Assembly: GCA_003265435.1 (NCBI GenBank)
Contig: NOXC01000005.1
Location: 62,001 to 126,000 of the forward strand
Length of the DNA stretch: 64,000 nt
Direction: 5' to 3'
DNA from: Cellvibrionaceae bacterium AOL6
Lineage (GTDB): Bacteria > Pseudomonadota > Gammaproteobacteria > Pseudomonadales > Cellvibrionaceae
Under the pieces are notes generated by a model. It was not told the origin of the DNA. It searched no databases and saw nothing but the letters and a program-made list of their open reading frames with translations. Within the stretch, counting starts at the first letter, position 1; every line of letters starts with the position of its first letter. Below are positions 26,307-34,964 of the stretch, one piece after another. A program made the position numbers and the translations under genes.

Positions 26307-28676
26307 CTATTCGAAAATGGTTCCGCTGACAGTGCTAATATCACTCTGCAGCATAGCTTTAATGAAGTCGCGAGCACCAACAGGGCCACCAACACTTTCT
26401 ACAACGTTTTCTATAGCGCAGTTATCCTCCCTACTGTGTTTGTCTACTCGGCGACCCAACGAATGGATAAGAAACTTGGTAGCAAAACAAGTCTCGAAGT
26501 CCCCTCGGTCGGCGATGACGGCGGCCATCTCATAGGCGTCGGCAAACATTTCTCCGTACAACACACCACCAGTATTTAAGGGGTCACCATCGGGGTCCTG
26601 CGCTACGCGCTCGCCCGCGACTCCGAACTCAGTAAATACCCAGCCGACTGGATCAATCACCGCATGACAACCCGCGCACGGCTGGGCTGGATCGGCTCTT
26701 TCCGCGATTTTTTCTTTCTCTGTTTTATCTGCTGCAGCCTGGTCATTCACGGCATTCTCAATTTCCGGATCGTCTGGCGGTTCCGGGGCTCCACAACTGA
26801 AAGCTTCGAGAGGAACTACCCCACGTTTTACAACGGAGGTTTTCGTTCCGTCATACGCTTTCGCCAGTACGGACCCGTGCGTCATCAAGCCTCTTCGGTG
26901 CGCCTCACGAGGGAAATACGTAAGCTTAAATTCACTTTCTCCTGCCTCCGATTCCACACCGTAATGTTCAGCTAATCGCGAATTCAAAAAACTGTAATCC
27001 GCGGTATAAAGTTCATTCACTGGTAGGTTATTTTTTATGATATGAGCAACGAACAGTTTACTTTCTGTTCTCATATCCTCCAGCAAAAGCGCCCAGTCCT
27101 CATCTGAAACATTAAGGTCACTACCCTCGATCAAATACCCACCGAGGCCCAACCATGGCGCCACAAACCCTTCGCCAAACCGATCAAACTTGGGGTCATC
27201 GAGCATACGATCAATTTCGCTATCCAGCACTTCATAAAGTGAACCGGACGCTGCAAGCTCTAACAGCCTTTTATCTGGTAGTGAGCCCCAAAGCGCCAAA
27301 CTAAGACGCTCCGCAAGTTCTCGATCACTTAGCTTACGAATGGTTTCCCGTTCATCGTCAGGTAGCACAAATAGAAAATTGGGTGATGTAAGTAATGCGA
27401 CGATAATATGCTGCAGGCCTGAATCATGATCATTGGCAGCAGTATAAAGCCCGATGAATCGGTTGACTTCAGCCTCACTAAGAGGGCGACGAAACAGCGC
27501 GTTCCCCGACTGTGTAAGTGCTGTCTTCACACAAGCTTCGTTATCGACCGCAGTGGCATCGGCGCAAGGTGCCCCGCCGCACATACAAATACTGTTAGAT
27601 GCACCGCTATTGGCACAATCGTTCGCACTCTGACCAAATACGGAGCGGCACTGACTCGTAGTGTTACACTGGTCGCCGTCAAGACTAAAACCCGGCGGAA
27701 AAGGCAAACTCGCACCTGAATCGGCACTACAATCCATTCCGAACTCACCCACCGCTACAATGTCTTCCGCGACTGACGTCGCTGCATCGAGATAACGTTC
27801 AGTCCATTCTCGTGAGGTCGTGAGTGCTGTACCCACCGTCGCAAAACCGCCGACCACTTCCGTTTCATCAGCAAGAGACGTGGCGAAATGCTCACTACCA
27901 ATTCCAAAGGTGTCATGAACTGCATTCACAATTTCAGTTTTATTAAGTCGCCGCATCGGAGAAGTTTTTTGAATCCCTACATCGCAGGACAATTGTCCAT
28001 CCAATGACTTACCCATCAACGCCGTCCAAATATAGCGTGCCACTGCCTGCGCACAATCATTGTCACACGCCGCAGCATTTCCGATGGGCATACTAAGCGC
28101 GATTTTTGATTCCAATGCGGAAAGCGAATTGCAGTTGGTACCGCAATTCAGAATCTCGCCACCTCGACCGGCCACTCCAGAGCCATCCTCAGCGTGACAA
28201 GAAGCACAACTTGCACTTGAACCACTCGCGAGTTTATACAAACTTTCTCCATCCCCCCCTGGCGTGGGCTGTGGTGTCGGTTCTGGACTCGGCATTGGCT
28301 GCAAAGAAGGCTCCGGCGTAGGCGAGGGTGGCGCCGAGGGCTCGGGAGTTGGTTCTGCTGAAGCAGTTGGTATTGGCGTTGGCTGTACCGGAGGTGCTAA
28401 TGTAGGCGTAGGGCTCGGTGAAGGAGTCTCGCTCGGCACAGGCGTCGGCTGCTCACTCGGCAGAGGAATCGGAATCGCAGTTGGCGTACTCGTGGGAGCG
28501 GGCAAAGGGGTGGGCGACGCTCCCGGTTCAAGAGTAGGAACTGGAGTAGGAGACACTCCAGGCTCGGTGGGTAGTAACTCGGAATTATCGCCCTCCGATG
28601 AATTTGATCCACCACACGCGCACAACAGCACCACCAAGGCGAGCACTCCTACCCACCTAAATCCAAACACTAGCAT
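26307..28676 (-). CDS. DUF1592/DUF1588 cytochrome-like lipoprotein with proline-rich linker
   Basis: This 789-residue protein has a lipobox (LLCAC) near residue 20, then about 110 residues of Pro-Thr-Pro repeats, then 'CASCHAEDGSG', a haem c site (CxxCH). The following domains match the DUF1587/DUF1592/DUF1588/DUF1585 series: 'MRRLNKTEIVNAVHDTFG', 'ALFRRPLSEAEVNRFIGLY', 'LSDRELAERLSLALWGSLPD', 'RRGLMTHGSVL', and a second 'CAGCHAVIDP' (CxxCH). It is therefore a probable two-haem extracytoplasmic redox protein. The partner is the DUF1552 protein just downstream. The A+T content of this pair is higher than that of flanking genes, which may mean acquisition by transfer. Confidence 0.88.
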   Translation of the reverse strand: MLVFGFRWVGVLALVVLLCACGGSNSSEGDNSELLPTEPGVSPTPVPTLEPGASPTPLPAPTSTPTAIPIPLPSEQPTPVPSETPSPSPTPTLAPPVQPTPIPTASAEPTPEPSAPPSPTPEPSLQPMPSPEPTPQPTPGGDGESLYKLASGSSASCASCHAEDGSGVAGRGGEILNCGTNCNSLSALESKIALSMPIGNAAACDNDCAQAVARYIWTALMGKSLDGQLSCDVGIQKTSPMRRLNKTEIVNAVHDTFGIGSEHFATSLADETEVVGGFATVGTALTTSREWTERYLDAATSVAEDIVAVGEFGMDCSADSGASLPFPPGFSLDGDQCNTTSQCRSVFGQSANDCANSGASNSICMCGGAPCADATAVDNEACVKTALTQSGNALFRRPLSEAEVNRFIGLYTAANDHDSGLQHIIVALLTSPNFLFVLPDDERETIRKLSDRELAERLSLALWGSLPDKRLLELAASGSLYEVLDSEIDRMLDDPKFDRFGEGFVAPWLGLGGYLIEGSDLNVSDEDWALLLEDMRTESKLFVAHIIKNNLPVNELYTADYSFLNSRLAEHYGVESEAGESEFKLTYFPREAHRRGLMTHGSVLAKAYDGTKTSVVKRGVVPLEAFSCGAPEPPDDPEIENAVNDQAAADKTEKEKIAERADPAQPCAGCHAVIDPVGWVFTEFGVAGERVAQDPDGDPLNTGGVLYGEMFADAYEMAAVIADRGDFETCFATKFLIHSLGRRVDKHSREDNCAIENVVESVGGPVGARDFIKAMLQSDISTVSGTIFE

Positions 28677-29333
28677 GTCTGCTCCTTCGATCGCCTAATA
28701 AAGTAAAATCTTTCAAACTTGTTTTTATTCAAACAGCATATAGGACAGAAAAAACCTATTTTGTGATTGCCAACTCATTTACTTCTGCCTGTATTTAAAT
28801 TCAGTAATTTAGCCATGCTTCGATCTTAAAACTCTCATTATTAAGTGCGAGCTTAACCCGGTTATGCACTGCGACTAGCGCAAATTCAGCGCGTAAAAAT
28901 AAAAACATTTTTAAATAAAAACTGACCACGGTATTAAGGAGCGAGCGACAGACAAAGTGAGGCTACACGCAGGCAGGGAAAAGTGTGCGAGATGCGTTTT
29001 CGAACCACCAATTTTTTCCAATCACCCGTTCGCGCGAACATTCATTCCAACGGCTAAACACTTGCCCCACCCCGCCGGGGAACTACCAGAGCCAATAGTC
29101 AACCTGGCGAGTATCAGCTTCGCCCGCATTTGCAGCATGCCACAACAATTCAAATACCACCTTATCAAACATATCATGTTTAATGCATCGCGCTACGAGA
29201 ACCACTTCTCATCCGTTACACGAACCCGATTCCGCAAAGTACTCGTTCGACCAGCGCGATGACGTAACGCACAAACTTTAAATTTCGTGGGAAAACCCCA
29301 ATAATAGGCACACATTCATATTGGGATCTCACC
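28677..29333. other. Intergenic stretch, no gene recognised
   Basis: About 660 bases between the divergent DUF1592 and cysE genes, A+T rich for the first 250 bases. A 101-codon frame at 28957-29262 has a composition unlike real proteins here and no ribosome site. Promoters of both neighbours must lie in it; no operator was recognised. Confidence 0.4.
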
Positions 29334-30149
29334 ATGTCTGTCGAACCCATCTCCGCGCATGCGCCCACGGACGACCCCGTCTGGGAACGTATCAAGAAGG
29401 AGACTCGCGATCAGGTAGAACAGGAGCCCGCGCTCGCCAGTTTTCTGCACGCCACCATCCTGAACCATGACAGCCTGGAAGGCGCATTGAGCTTTCACCT
29501 GGCGAACAAGCTTGCCAACCCGGCGATCTCCGCGCTCCAAGTGCGCGAAATCATCGAAGATGTGATTCGTATCGACTGCGGCATCACCGAAGCCGTGCGC
29601 GCCGACATCAAAGCCATCTTTGAACGCGACTCCGCCTGTGACTCCTATTCCGTGCCCTTTCTCTACTTCAAAGGCTTTCAAGCGCTGCAGGCCTACCGCT
29701 TTGCGCACTGCCTGTGGAAGCAGGGACGCACGTCCCTTGCCTATTTTCTGCAGAGTCATATATCTGAGGTCTTCGGCGTCGACATTCATCCCGCCGCCGT
29801 CATCGGCAAAGGCATTATGCTCGACCATGCGACCGGGATCGTGATTGGTGAAACCACTGTGGTAGAAGACGATGTCTCGATCATGCAGAACGTCACGCTT
29901 GGCGGGACAGGTAAGGAAGGGGGCGATCGGCATCCGAAAATCCGCCGCGGTGTGCTTGTGAGTGCCGGAGTCAAAATCCTCGGCAATATCGAAATTGGCG
30001 AAGGCGCGAAAGTCGGCGCTGGCAGCGTTGTACTCGACCCTGTGCCGCCCCACACCACCGTGGTGGGCGTACCCGCCAAAGCCGTCGGCAAACCCACCTC
30101 CCAGTCGCCCGCCCTCGACATGAACCACGGCATCCATTGCGACTGTTAG
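29334..30149 (+). CDS. cysE: Serine O-acetyltransferase CysE
   Basis: This 271-residue enzyme makes O-acetylserine from serine and acetyl-CoA, the first step of cysteine synthesis. The N-terminal helical domain (DPVWERIKKE...) is followed by the left-handed beta-helix of hexapeptide repeats: 'GVDIHPAAVIGKGIMLDHATGIVIGE' in pieces, 'QNVTLGGTGKEGGDRHPKI' and 'GAKVGAGSVVLDPVPPHTTVVGVPAK'. The catalytic His of 'DHATG' and the Asp/His of the helical domain are present. The C-terminus ends in MNHGIHCDC, a tail which can contact CysK. The gene is monocistronic and ends next to a dispersed repeat. Confidence 0.95.
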   Translation: MSVEPISAHAPTDDPVWERIKKETRDQVEQEPALASFLHATILNHDSLEGALSFHLANKLANPAISALQVREIIEDVIRIDCGITEAVRADIKAIFERDSACDSYSVPFLYFKGFQALQAYRFAHCLWKQGRTSLAYFLQSHISEVFGVDIHPAAVIGKGIMLDHATGIVIGETTVVEDDVSIMQNVTLGGTGKEGGDRHPKIRRGVLVSAGVKILGNIEIGEGAKVGAGSVVLDPVPPHTTVVGVPAKAVGKPTSQSPALDMNHGIHCDC

Positions 30150-30150
30150 A

Positions 30151-30190
30151 ATACCTCGGAATACCTTGGGGTCTGACCCCATCGTATTCA
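30151..30190. repeat. Dispersed repeat, copy 3 (single core)
   Basis: A single GGGGTCTGACCCC core (30168-30180) flanked by AATACCTT and ATCGTATT lies between the convergent cysE and epmA stop codons. It is 10 bases from the epmA stop. The flank CCTTGGGGTC is shared with the copy at 44185. Confidence 0.7.
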
Positions 30191-31141
30191 TTAAAAGCTG
30201 AGCTGGCCTTCAATATGCGTTAGCCCCAGCACCCCCATCACTAAGCGATCAACGCCCAGCGCCACGCCGGCACATTCCGGCAAACCGGCGTCCAAGGCGG
30301 CGAGCAAGTAGGGGTCGGGCTCGCGTTCTGGGCGCTTGAGTTCGCGCCGCAGTGTGTTGTCTTCGTCGAAACGACGCCGCTGTTCGGCCGCATCGGTCAA
30401 CTCCCAATAGCCGTTCGCGAGTTCAATTCCATTGAGAAAGCATTCGAAGCGCCGGGCAACGCTGTGCCCGTTGGCCTCCACCGTGCGCGCCAAAGCCGCC
30501 TGAGACGCGGGGTAGTCACAGACCACAACCAAGCCCTGTGGCAAGGCAGGCTCGACCAAGTGCGTGAACAGAACGTCAAGCCAGGTATTGCGCGGCTCGG
30601 TTTGCCACTCGACACCGAGCGTATCGCGCGCACGTTCCGCCAACCGTTCCGTCTCACTCACATGCGGGTTGAGCCCCGCATGACACTCAAATAAGTCTCC
30701 GTAAGAACAGCGTGTCACCACAAGCGAGGGCATCAGCGCTTCGCATAGGGCCACCACTTCATCCACAAGTTGCCGGTCGTCCCAGCCACAGCGGTACCAT
30801 TCCAGCATCGTAAATTCGGGCCGGTGATAACGCCCCTTTTCGTCGCGACGAAATGCTTTGCCCAGATAATAAGCATCCCCATAACCGGCCGCGAGCAGCC
30901 GTTTCATATAGAATTCAGGGGAGGTTTGGAGATAGTGGGTCTCGTCCTGTATCGATACCGAAAAGGCATCGAGGTGCAGGTCCGTCACGGAATGCTCTGC
31001 CAACACGGGCACATCTACTTCAAGCACATTTCGCGTGAGGAAAAACTCGCGGATAACACGGAGAATGGCGGCGCGTCGCTCAAGCTGCGCCTTGGGAGCA
31101 AGGGGTTGCCACATGGAGGGGAAAGCGGCGCCCATTCGCAT
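30191..31141 (-). CDS. epmA: EF-P-(R)-beta-lysine ligase EpmA
   Basis: This 316-residue protein is a class II lysyl-tRNA synthetase paralogue without the tRNA-binding domain. It joins (R)-beta-lysine to a conserved Lys of elongation factor P. The class II motifs are seen: 'FFLTRNVLEVDVPVL' (motif 1), 'FRRDEKGRYHRPEFTMLEWY' (motif 2) and 'GVALGVDRLVMGVLG' (motif 3). It lies 16 bases downstream of efp in the same direction. The N-terminus could start at 31141 or at an internal Met at 31114; the former is kept. The length fits EpmA (about 325). Confidence 0.95.
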   Translation of the reverse strand: MRMGAAFPSMWQPLAPKAQLERRAAILRVIREFFLTRNVLEVDVPVLAEHSVTDLHLDAFSVSIQDETHYLQTSPEFYMKRLLAAGYGDAYYLGKAFRRDEKGRYHRPEFTMLEWYRCGWDDRQLVDEVVALCEALMPSLVVTRCSYGDLFECHAGLNPHVSETERLAERARDTLGVEWQTEPRNTWLDVLFTHLVEPALPQGLVVVCDYPASQAALARTVEANGHSVARRFECFLNGIELANGYWELTDAAEQRRRFDEDNTLRRELKRPEREPDPYLLAALDAGLPECAGVALGVDRLVMGVLGLTHIEGQLSF

Positions 31142-31157
31142 GAGCGCCCATCACCGC

Positions 31158-31730
31158 TTACTTATTCGAAGCGCGGCCGAGGTATTCACCGGTACGCGTG
31201 TCGACACGCACGGTTTCACCTTCGGAGATGAACAGAGGCACTTTCACGACAGCGCCCGTTGCCAGCGTGGCGGGCTTAGTGCCGCCCTGAGCAGTATCTC
31301 CTTTCACACCGGGGTCGGTCTCGGTAATCACGAGTTCCACGTGATTGGGTGGCGTGATAGAAAGTGGGGAGCCGTTGTACAGCGTCACAATGCATTTATC
31401 CTGCTCTTTGAGCCACTTGTAGTTGTCACCCACGGCTTTCGCATCCGCCTGATACTGTTCGAAGGTGTCCGGCTCCATGAAGTGCCAGAACTCGCCATCG
31501 GTGTAAAGGTACTCCATGTCCTTATCCATCACATCCGCGCCTTCCAGGCTCTCTCCAGATTTGAATGTTCGCTCCCAAACACGACCGGTATTCAGATTCT
31601 TCATGCGTACACGGTTGAAGGCCTGGCCCTTACCCGGCTTGACGAATTCGTTTTCCAGGATGCTGCAGGGGTCGCCATCCAGCATGACCTTCAGTCCCGC
31701 CCGGAAGTCGTTGGTTGAATATGTAGCCAT
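31158..31730 (-). CDS. efp: Elongation factor P
   Basis: This 190-residue translation factor relieves ribosome stalling at polyproline. The modified loop '[13 protein letters not shown]' carries the Lys (about residue 34) which EpmA lysylates. Three beta-barrel domains are expected. The start at 31730 ([12 protein letters not shown]) fits the family; an upstream extension to 31769 is not used. This organism makes several proline-rich proteins (1-201 and 26307-28676), which would depend on EF-P. It is divergent from epmB, with 256 bases between them. Confidence 0.97.
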   Translation of the reverse strand: MATYSTNDFRAGLKVMLDGDPCSILENEFVKPGKGQAFNRVRMKNLNTGRVWERTFKSGESLEGADVMDKDMEYLYTDGEFWHFMEPDTFEQYQADAKAVGDNYKWLKEQDKCIVTLYNGSPLSITPPNHVELVITETDPGVKGDTAQGGTKPATLATGAVVKVPLFISEGETVRVDTRTGEYLGRASNK

Positions 31731-31986
31731 TGAAATACTCGTTTTGTTCCGAGGACGGGTCAGCCCCATCCACCATTAAAATACACGTGCCTGAGCGGCA
31801 CCCATGCCCCATGTCATCGCCACGATGCAGCGGATTGACACAAATTGACGGCGCATTATACAGGAGGCAACGCACGCTTTGCAGCCCAGGGCCTGACGAC
31901 ATGAATCGCCTGTGTCACAATGGCGCCCCTGAGGTGCCTAACGCGGTCACCGCTCCTTTGAAATTGAACCGATTCAGCTCTGAAAC

Positions 31987-32994
31987 ATGGCACTCTCCCT
32001 CATATCCAGCGCCACCGAATACGACTGGCAAAGCCAACTGCGAGATCTCATTCGCAGCCCCAAAGCGCTGATCGACACTCTCGAACTGGATCCGGCACTG
32101 CTGCCGGCGGCGGAGGCCGCCAGCACGCTATTCCCGCTTCGGGTAACGCGCGCCTTCGTCAGCCGCATGCGCAAAAACGACCCGAACGACCCCCTCCTAA
32201 AACAGGTGCTGCCCTTGGGGCAGGAGCTGCACTCTCCAGAGGGCTACAGCAACGACCCGCTAAAAGAACAAGACTACACCCGCAGTCGGGCCCTGATTCA
32301 CAAATACCACAACCGTGTGCTGATCCTTGGCGCGACATCCTGCGCGATCAATTGTCGCTACTGTTTTCGCCGCGAGTTCGACTATGCCGACAACCGGCTG
32401 TCCGCTTCAGACTGGCAGGCGGCGCTCGATTATATTGAAGCGCACCCCGCCATCAATGAAGTGATCTTCAGTGGAGGCGATCCCCTGCTACAGAACGATG
32501 CTCAATGGCAGAAATGGATTGACGCACTGGAGCAAAAACCGCAGTTGACGCGGCTGCGCATCCACACTCGACTGCCTGTCGTACTCCCTGCCCGCGTCAC
32601 CGACACACTCGTTACCCGTTTGCGGGCTTCCCGATTGAACGCTGTGGTGGTGGTTCACTGCAATCATGCGCAAGAAATAGACGCAGAGGTCGAACGCGCG
32701 TTGATGCGCCTGCGCTCTAATGGTGTCACCGTCCTTAACCAAGCGGTCTTGCTGAGAGGCGTGAACGATACCTTGGTGGCTCAAGTCGCCCTGTCAGAGC
32801 GCCTGTTTGAGGCTGGCGCACTGCCCTACTACCTCCACCTGCTCGACAGGGTTAATGGCGCGGCGCATTTTGATGTGCCCGATGCCGAAGCGATCGCGCT
32901 CCACAATGCAATGCGCGGCCATCTGAGTGGTTATCTTTTGCCCAGGCTGGTTCGGGAGCAGGCAGGCGACACAGGGAAAACGCCTGTTTTTTAA
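31987..32994 (+). CDS. epmB: L-lysine 2,3-aminomutase EpmB
   Basis: This 335-residue radical SAM and PLP enzyme converts L-lysine to (R)-beta-lysine for EF-P modification. The iron-sulfur site is CAINCRYC (Cys119, 123, 126). The PLP lysine is in 'GDTGKTPVF' at the C-terminus. 'GGDPLLQNDAQW' and 'RIHTRLPVVLPARV' match the aminomutase family. The short N- and C-termini and the genomic link to efp and epmA separate it from catabolic lysine aminomutases. The three-gene EF-P set is complete here. Confidence 0.96.
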   Translation: MALSLISSATEYDWQSQLRDLIRSPKALIDTLELDPALLPAAEAASTLFPLRVTRAFVSRMRKNDPNDPLLKQVLPLGQELHSPEGYSNDPLKEQDYTRSRALIHKYHNRVLILGATSCAINCRYCFRREFDYADNRLSASDWQAALDYIEAHPAINEVIFSGGDPLLQNDAQWQKWIDALEQKPQLTRLRIHTRLPVVLPARVTDTLVTRLRASRLNAVVVVHCNHAQEIDAEVERALMRLRSNGVTVLNQAVLLRGVNDTLVAQVALSERLFEAGALPYYLHLLDRVNGAAHFDVPDAEAIALHNAMRGHLSGYLLPRLVREQAGDTGKTPVF

Positions 32995-33168
32995 CGGAAA
33001 AACCGGGTATTTTCACCCGACAGGCTCCGATTTTTACCTGATCACGCTATACTTATCGGCAATGGGAAGCGTCCAGCAAAGGCCAGACATCGGCCAGGTG
33101 ACTTCCTTCGGTCTGAAGCCGGGCCTAAAAAACAACAACATACTCGCACCGAAGATGGAACCAAAGCT

Positions 33169-34842
33169 GTGCAACCTGATGAGCTGATTCAAATCCTCGC
33201 CCTACCGGAACCTTCATTAAAGAAACTGAGCTTCTGCTCTGGCAGCAAGGTATCGAGAGTCACAGAGTGGGCCGGCATGCTCCGCCCTACCCAGCTCAGT
33301 CAAACCAGCGCCATGCTCTACCGGGCACTGCCAGAGGTAAAACAACTCAAAACCAGCGCACAAAGCCGTTTTGAAATGCTTGAAGTGCTGCGTCCCTACG
33401 TACAGCACACCATTTTCGGTCTCAGCAAACACTTCCTCCACCAGCCGCTGTCGTTGCGAGAAGAGGCCGAACGAAGTGCCGTGTTAGCGCAGGCACTGCA
33501 AAAACACATGATCGACGGCTACGGCCTATGCATCGCCGACCTAAGCAAGCAGAAAAAACTCAAACCCGATGAACGAAAAATCTTAGCGACGTCGCTGCAC
33601 CGAGCGATCACGGGCATCGGTTTGATGTTCATGCGCTGCTATCAAATCTATACCCATGCTCCGAAAGGACATTGGCGGCAACTGCACACCCTGTTTCGCC
33701 TGGCGGACCGACATGAAATGTTGGACGAGCGCGTCGCAGACGACACCCAGACACACGCCAAAGTCAGCACGCTCCAGTCTGCCTATCTGACGACCGTGAT
33801 GCTCGCTTCCGCGCGACCACATCAAATGAGTCAGAACGAAATTCGCGCAACCCATGCCATATTCGGCGAATGGGCAGAGCTCGTAAAATTTTCGATTGAT
33901 CTGAGTGCCGACCCCGAAAACTTTTTCTATGTGAATCTGGAGCAGGACACCGGCCCGCAATACAAATCCCGATTGTCCGAAGATGAGCGCGACAACCTGC
34001 TCATCGAACTCAACCTGAAACCGCTGCTCGGGCAGCTCGCTAAGCAAACCGGTCAGGAAGCCGAGGTCAGCGCATCGTTAAACGTGCCCGCTGATATCAC
34101 CACCAGCATCATCGAACACCTGCTTGCAAGCTGGAGCCATGTCGCTCAACGTAAACAAGAGCGCCGCCCTATCCAGGCGACTGCGGAAGTGTGTATTGGC
34201 CTCAGCGAATGCCACTATCAACTCTGCAACGGTCAGGATTTTGAGACCTTCGTGCGCAGTGCCGCAGAACCACAGGACGTTGAAGACGCCAGTTTTGGCG
34301 GATTCACTCCCAAAGACGCCTTCGGTGATGACAGCGCCGGTGCCGAGCACAGCGCGCATCGCATTGAGGTTCAAAATGTCAGCCAGGGCGGCTACTGCCT
34401 ACTGTGGAACTCCAGCTCACCCCTGAAAGTCGAAGCAGGTGAATTGGTCGGCATAAAAGAATTTGGTAAGCGTGTCTGGCAAGTCGGGGTGGTGCGTTGG
34501 ATTCGCCAGAAGAAAGCCGCCTCGCAACTTGGCGTACAAATACTGTCTGACCGAGCACAGCCTTATGCGCTGGCGCAAACCTATGACATGGGTGGCTATT
34601 CAGATTTCATGCGCGGCCTTTTTCTGCCGCAGTCACAGTTTTCCTCGGACCCGGCCAGTCTGCTGACACCCAGTGCCCCCTTTCAGGAAAACGACCGCGT
34701 CAAAGTCCTTGATGGGGAGCGTAGCCAGCTGGCCAAACTGGATGAAAAACTGTTCTCAACCAGTGCCATGCAGCAGTTCAGCTTCCACATCATTGACAGC
34801 GGGAACGGCCCGACGCCAAGCCCAACAGGAAGCAAGTGGTAG
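33169..34842 (+). CDS. PilZ-domain-like protein upstream of FimX
   Basis: This 557-residue cytoplasmic protein is mostly helical for 400 residues and then has a beta-rich C-terminal region (about 310-480) with 'ERRPIQATAEVCIGLSECHY' and 'VQNVSQGGYCLLW', which looks like a degenerate PilZ domain (an RxxxR-like then a D/NxSxxG-like motif: NVSQGG). PilZ domains bind cyclic di-GMP. The next gene is fimX, and I recall that in Pseudomonas aeruginosa a similar protein (PA4958) lies next to fimX. A role in type IV pilus control or c-di-GMP signalling is inferred. The start is a GTG at 33169. Confidence 0.7.
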   Translation: MQPDELIQILALPEPSLKKLSFCSGSKVSRVTEWAGMLRPTQLSQTSAMLYRALPEVKQLKTSAQSRFEMLEVLRPYVQHTIFGLSKHFLHQPLSLREEAERSAVLAQALQKHMIDGYGLCIADLSKQKKLKPDERKILATSLHRAITGIGLMFMRCYQIYTHAPKGHWRQLHTLFRLADRHEMLDERVADDTQTHAKVSTLQSAYLTTVMLASARPHQMSQNEIRATHAIFGEWAELVKFSIDLSADPENFFYVNLEQDTGPQYKSRLSEDERDNLLIELNLKPLLGQLAKQTGQEAEVSASLNVPADITTSIIEHLLASWSHVAQRKQERRPIQATAEVCIGLSECHYQLCNGQDFETFVRSAAEPQDVEDASFGGFTPKDAFGDDSAGAEHSAHRIEVQNVSQGGYCLLWNSSSPLKVEAGELVGIKEFGKRVWQVGVVRWIRQKKAASQLGVQILSDRAQPYALAQTYDMGGYSDFMRGLFLPQSQFSSDPASLLTPSAPFQENDRVKVLDGERSQLAKLDEKLFSTSAMQQFSFHIIDSGNGPTPSPTGSKW

Positions 34843-34964
34843 GCCGTAAAAACAAGGAAAAATGCGTCACAGGTCTCATCCTGCGAAATTGTGAATGGCG
34901 AGCCGCAAAGCTGGCCATAAATACACTAAACTAGAGCAACAAGCTGCATTTTTAAGCGGAACTC

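Noticed and set aside
28957-29262. 101-codon frame between the DUF1592 gene and cysE
   Set aside because: Amino-acid composition is atypical, there is no ribosome site, and it is probably a chance frame.
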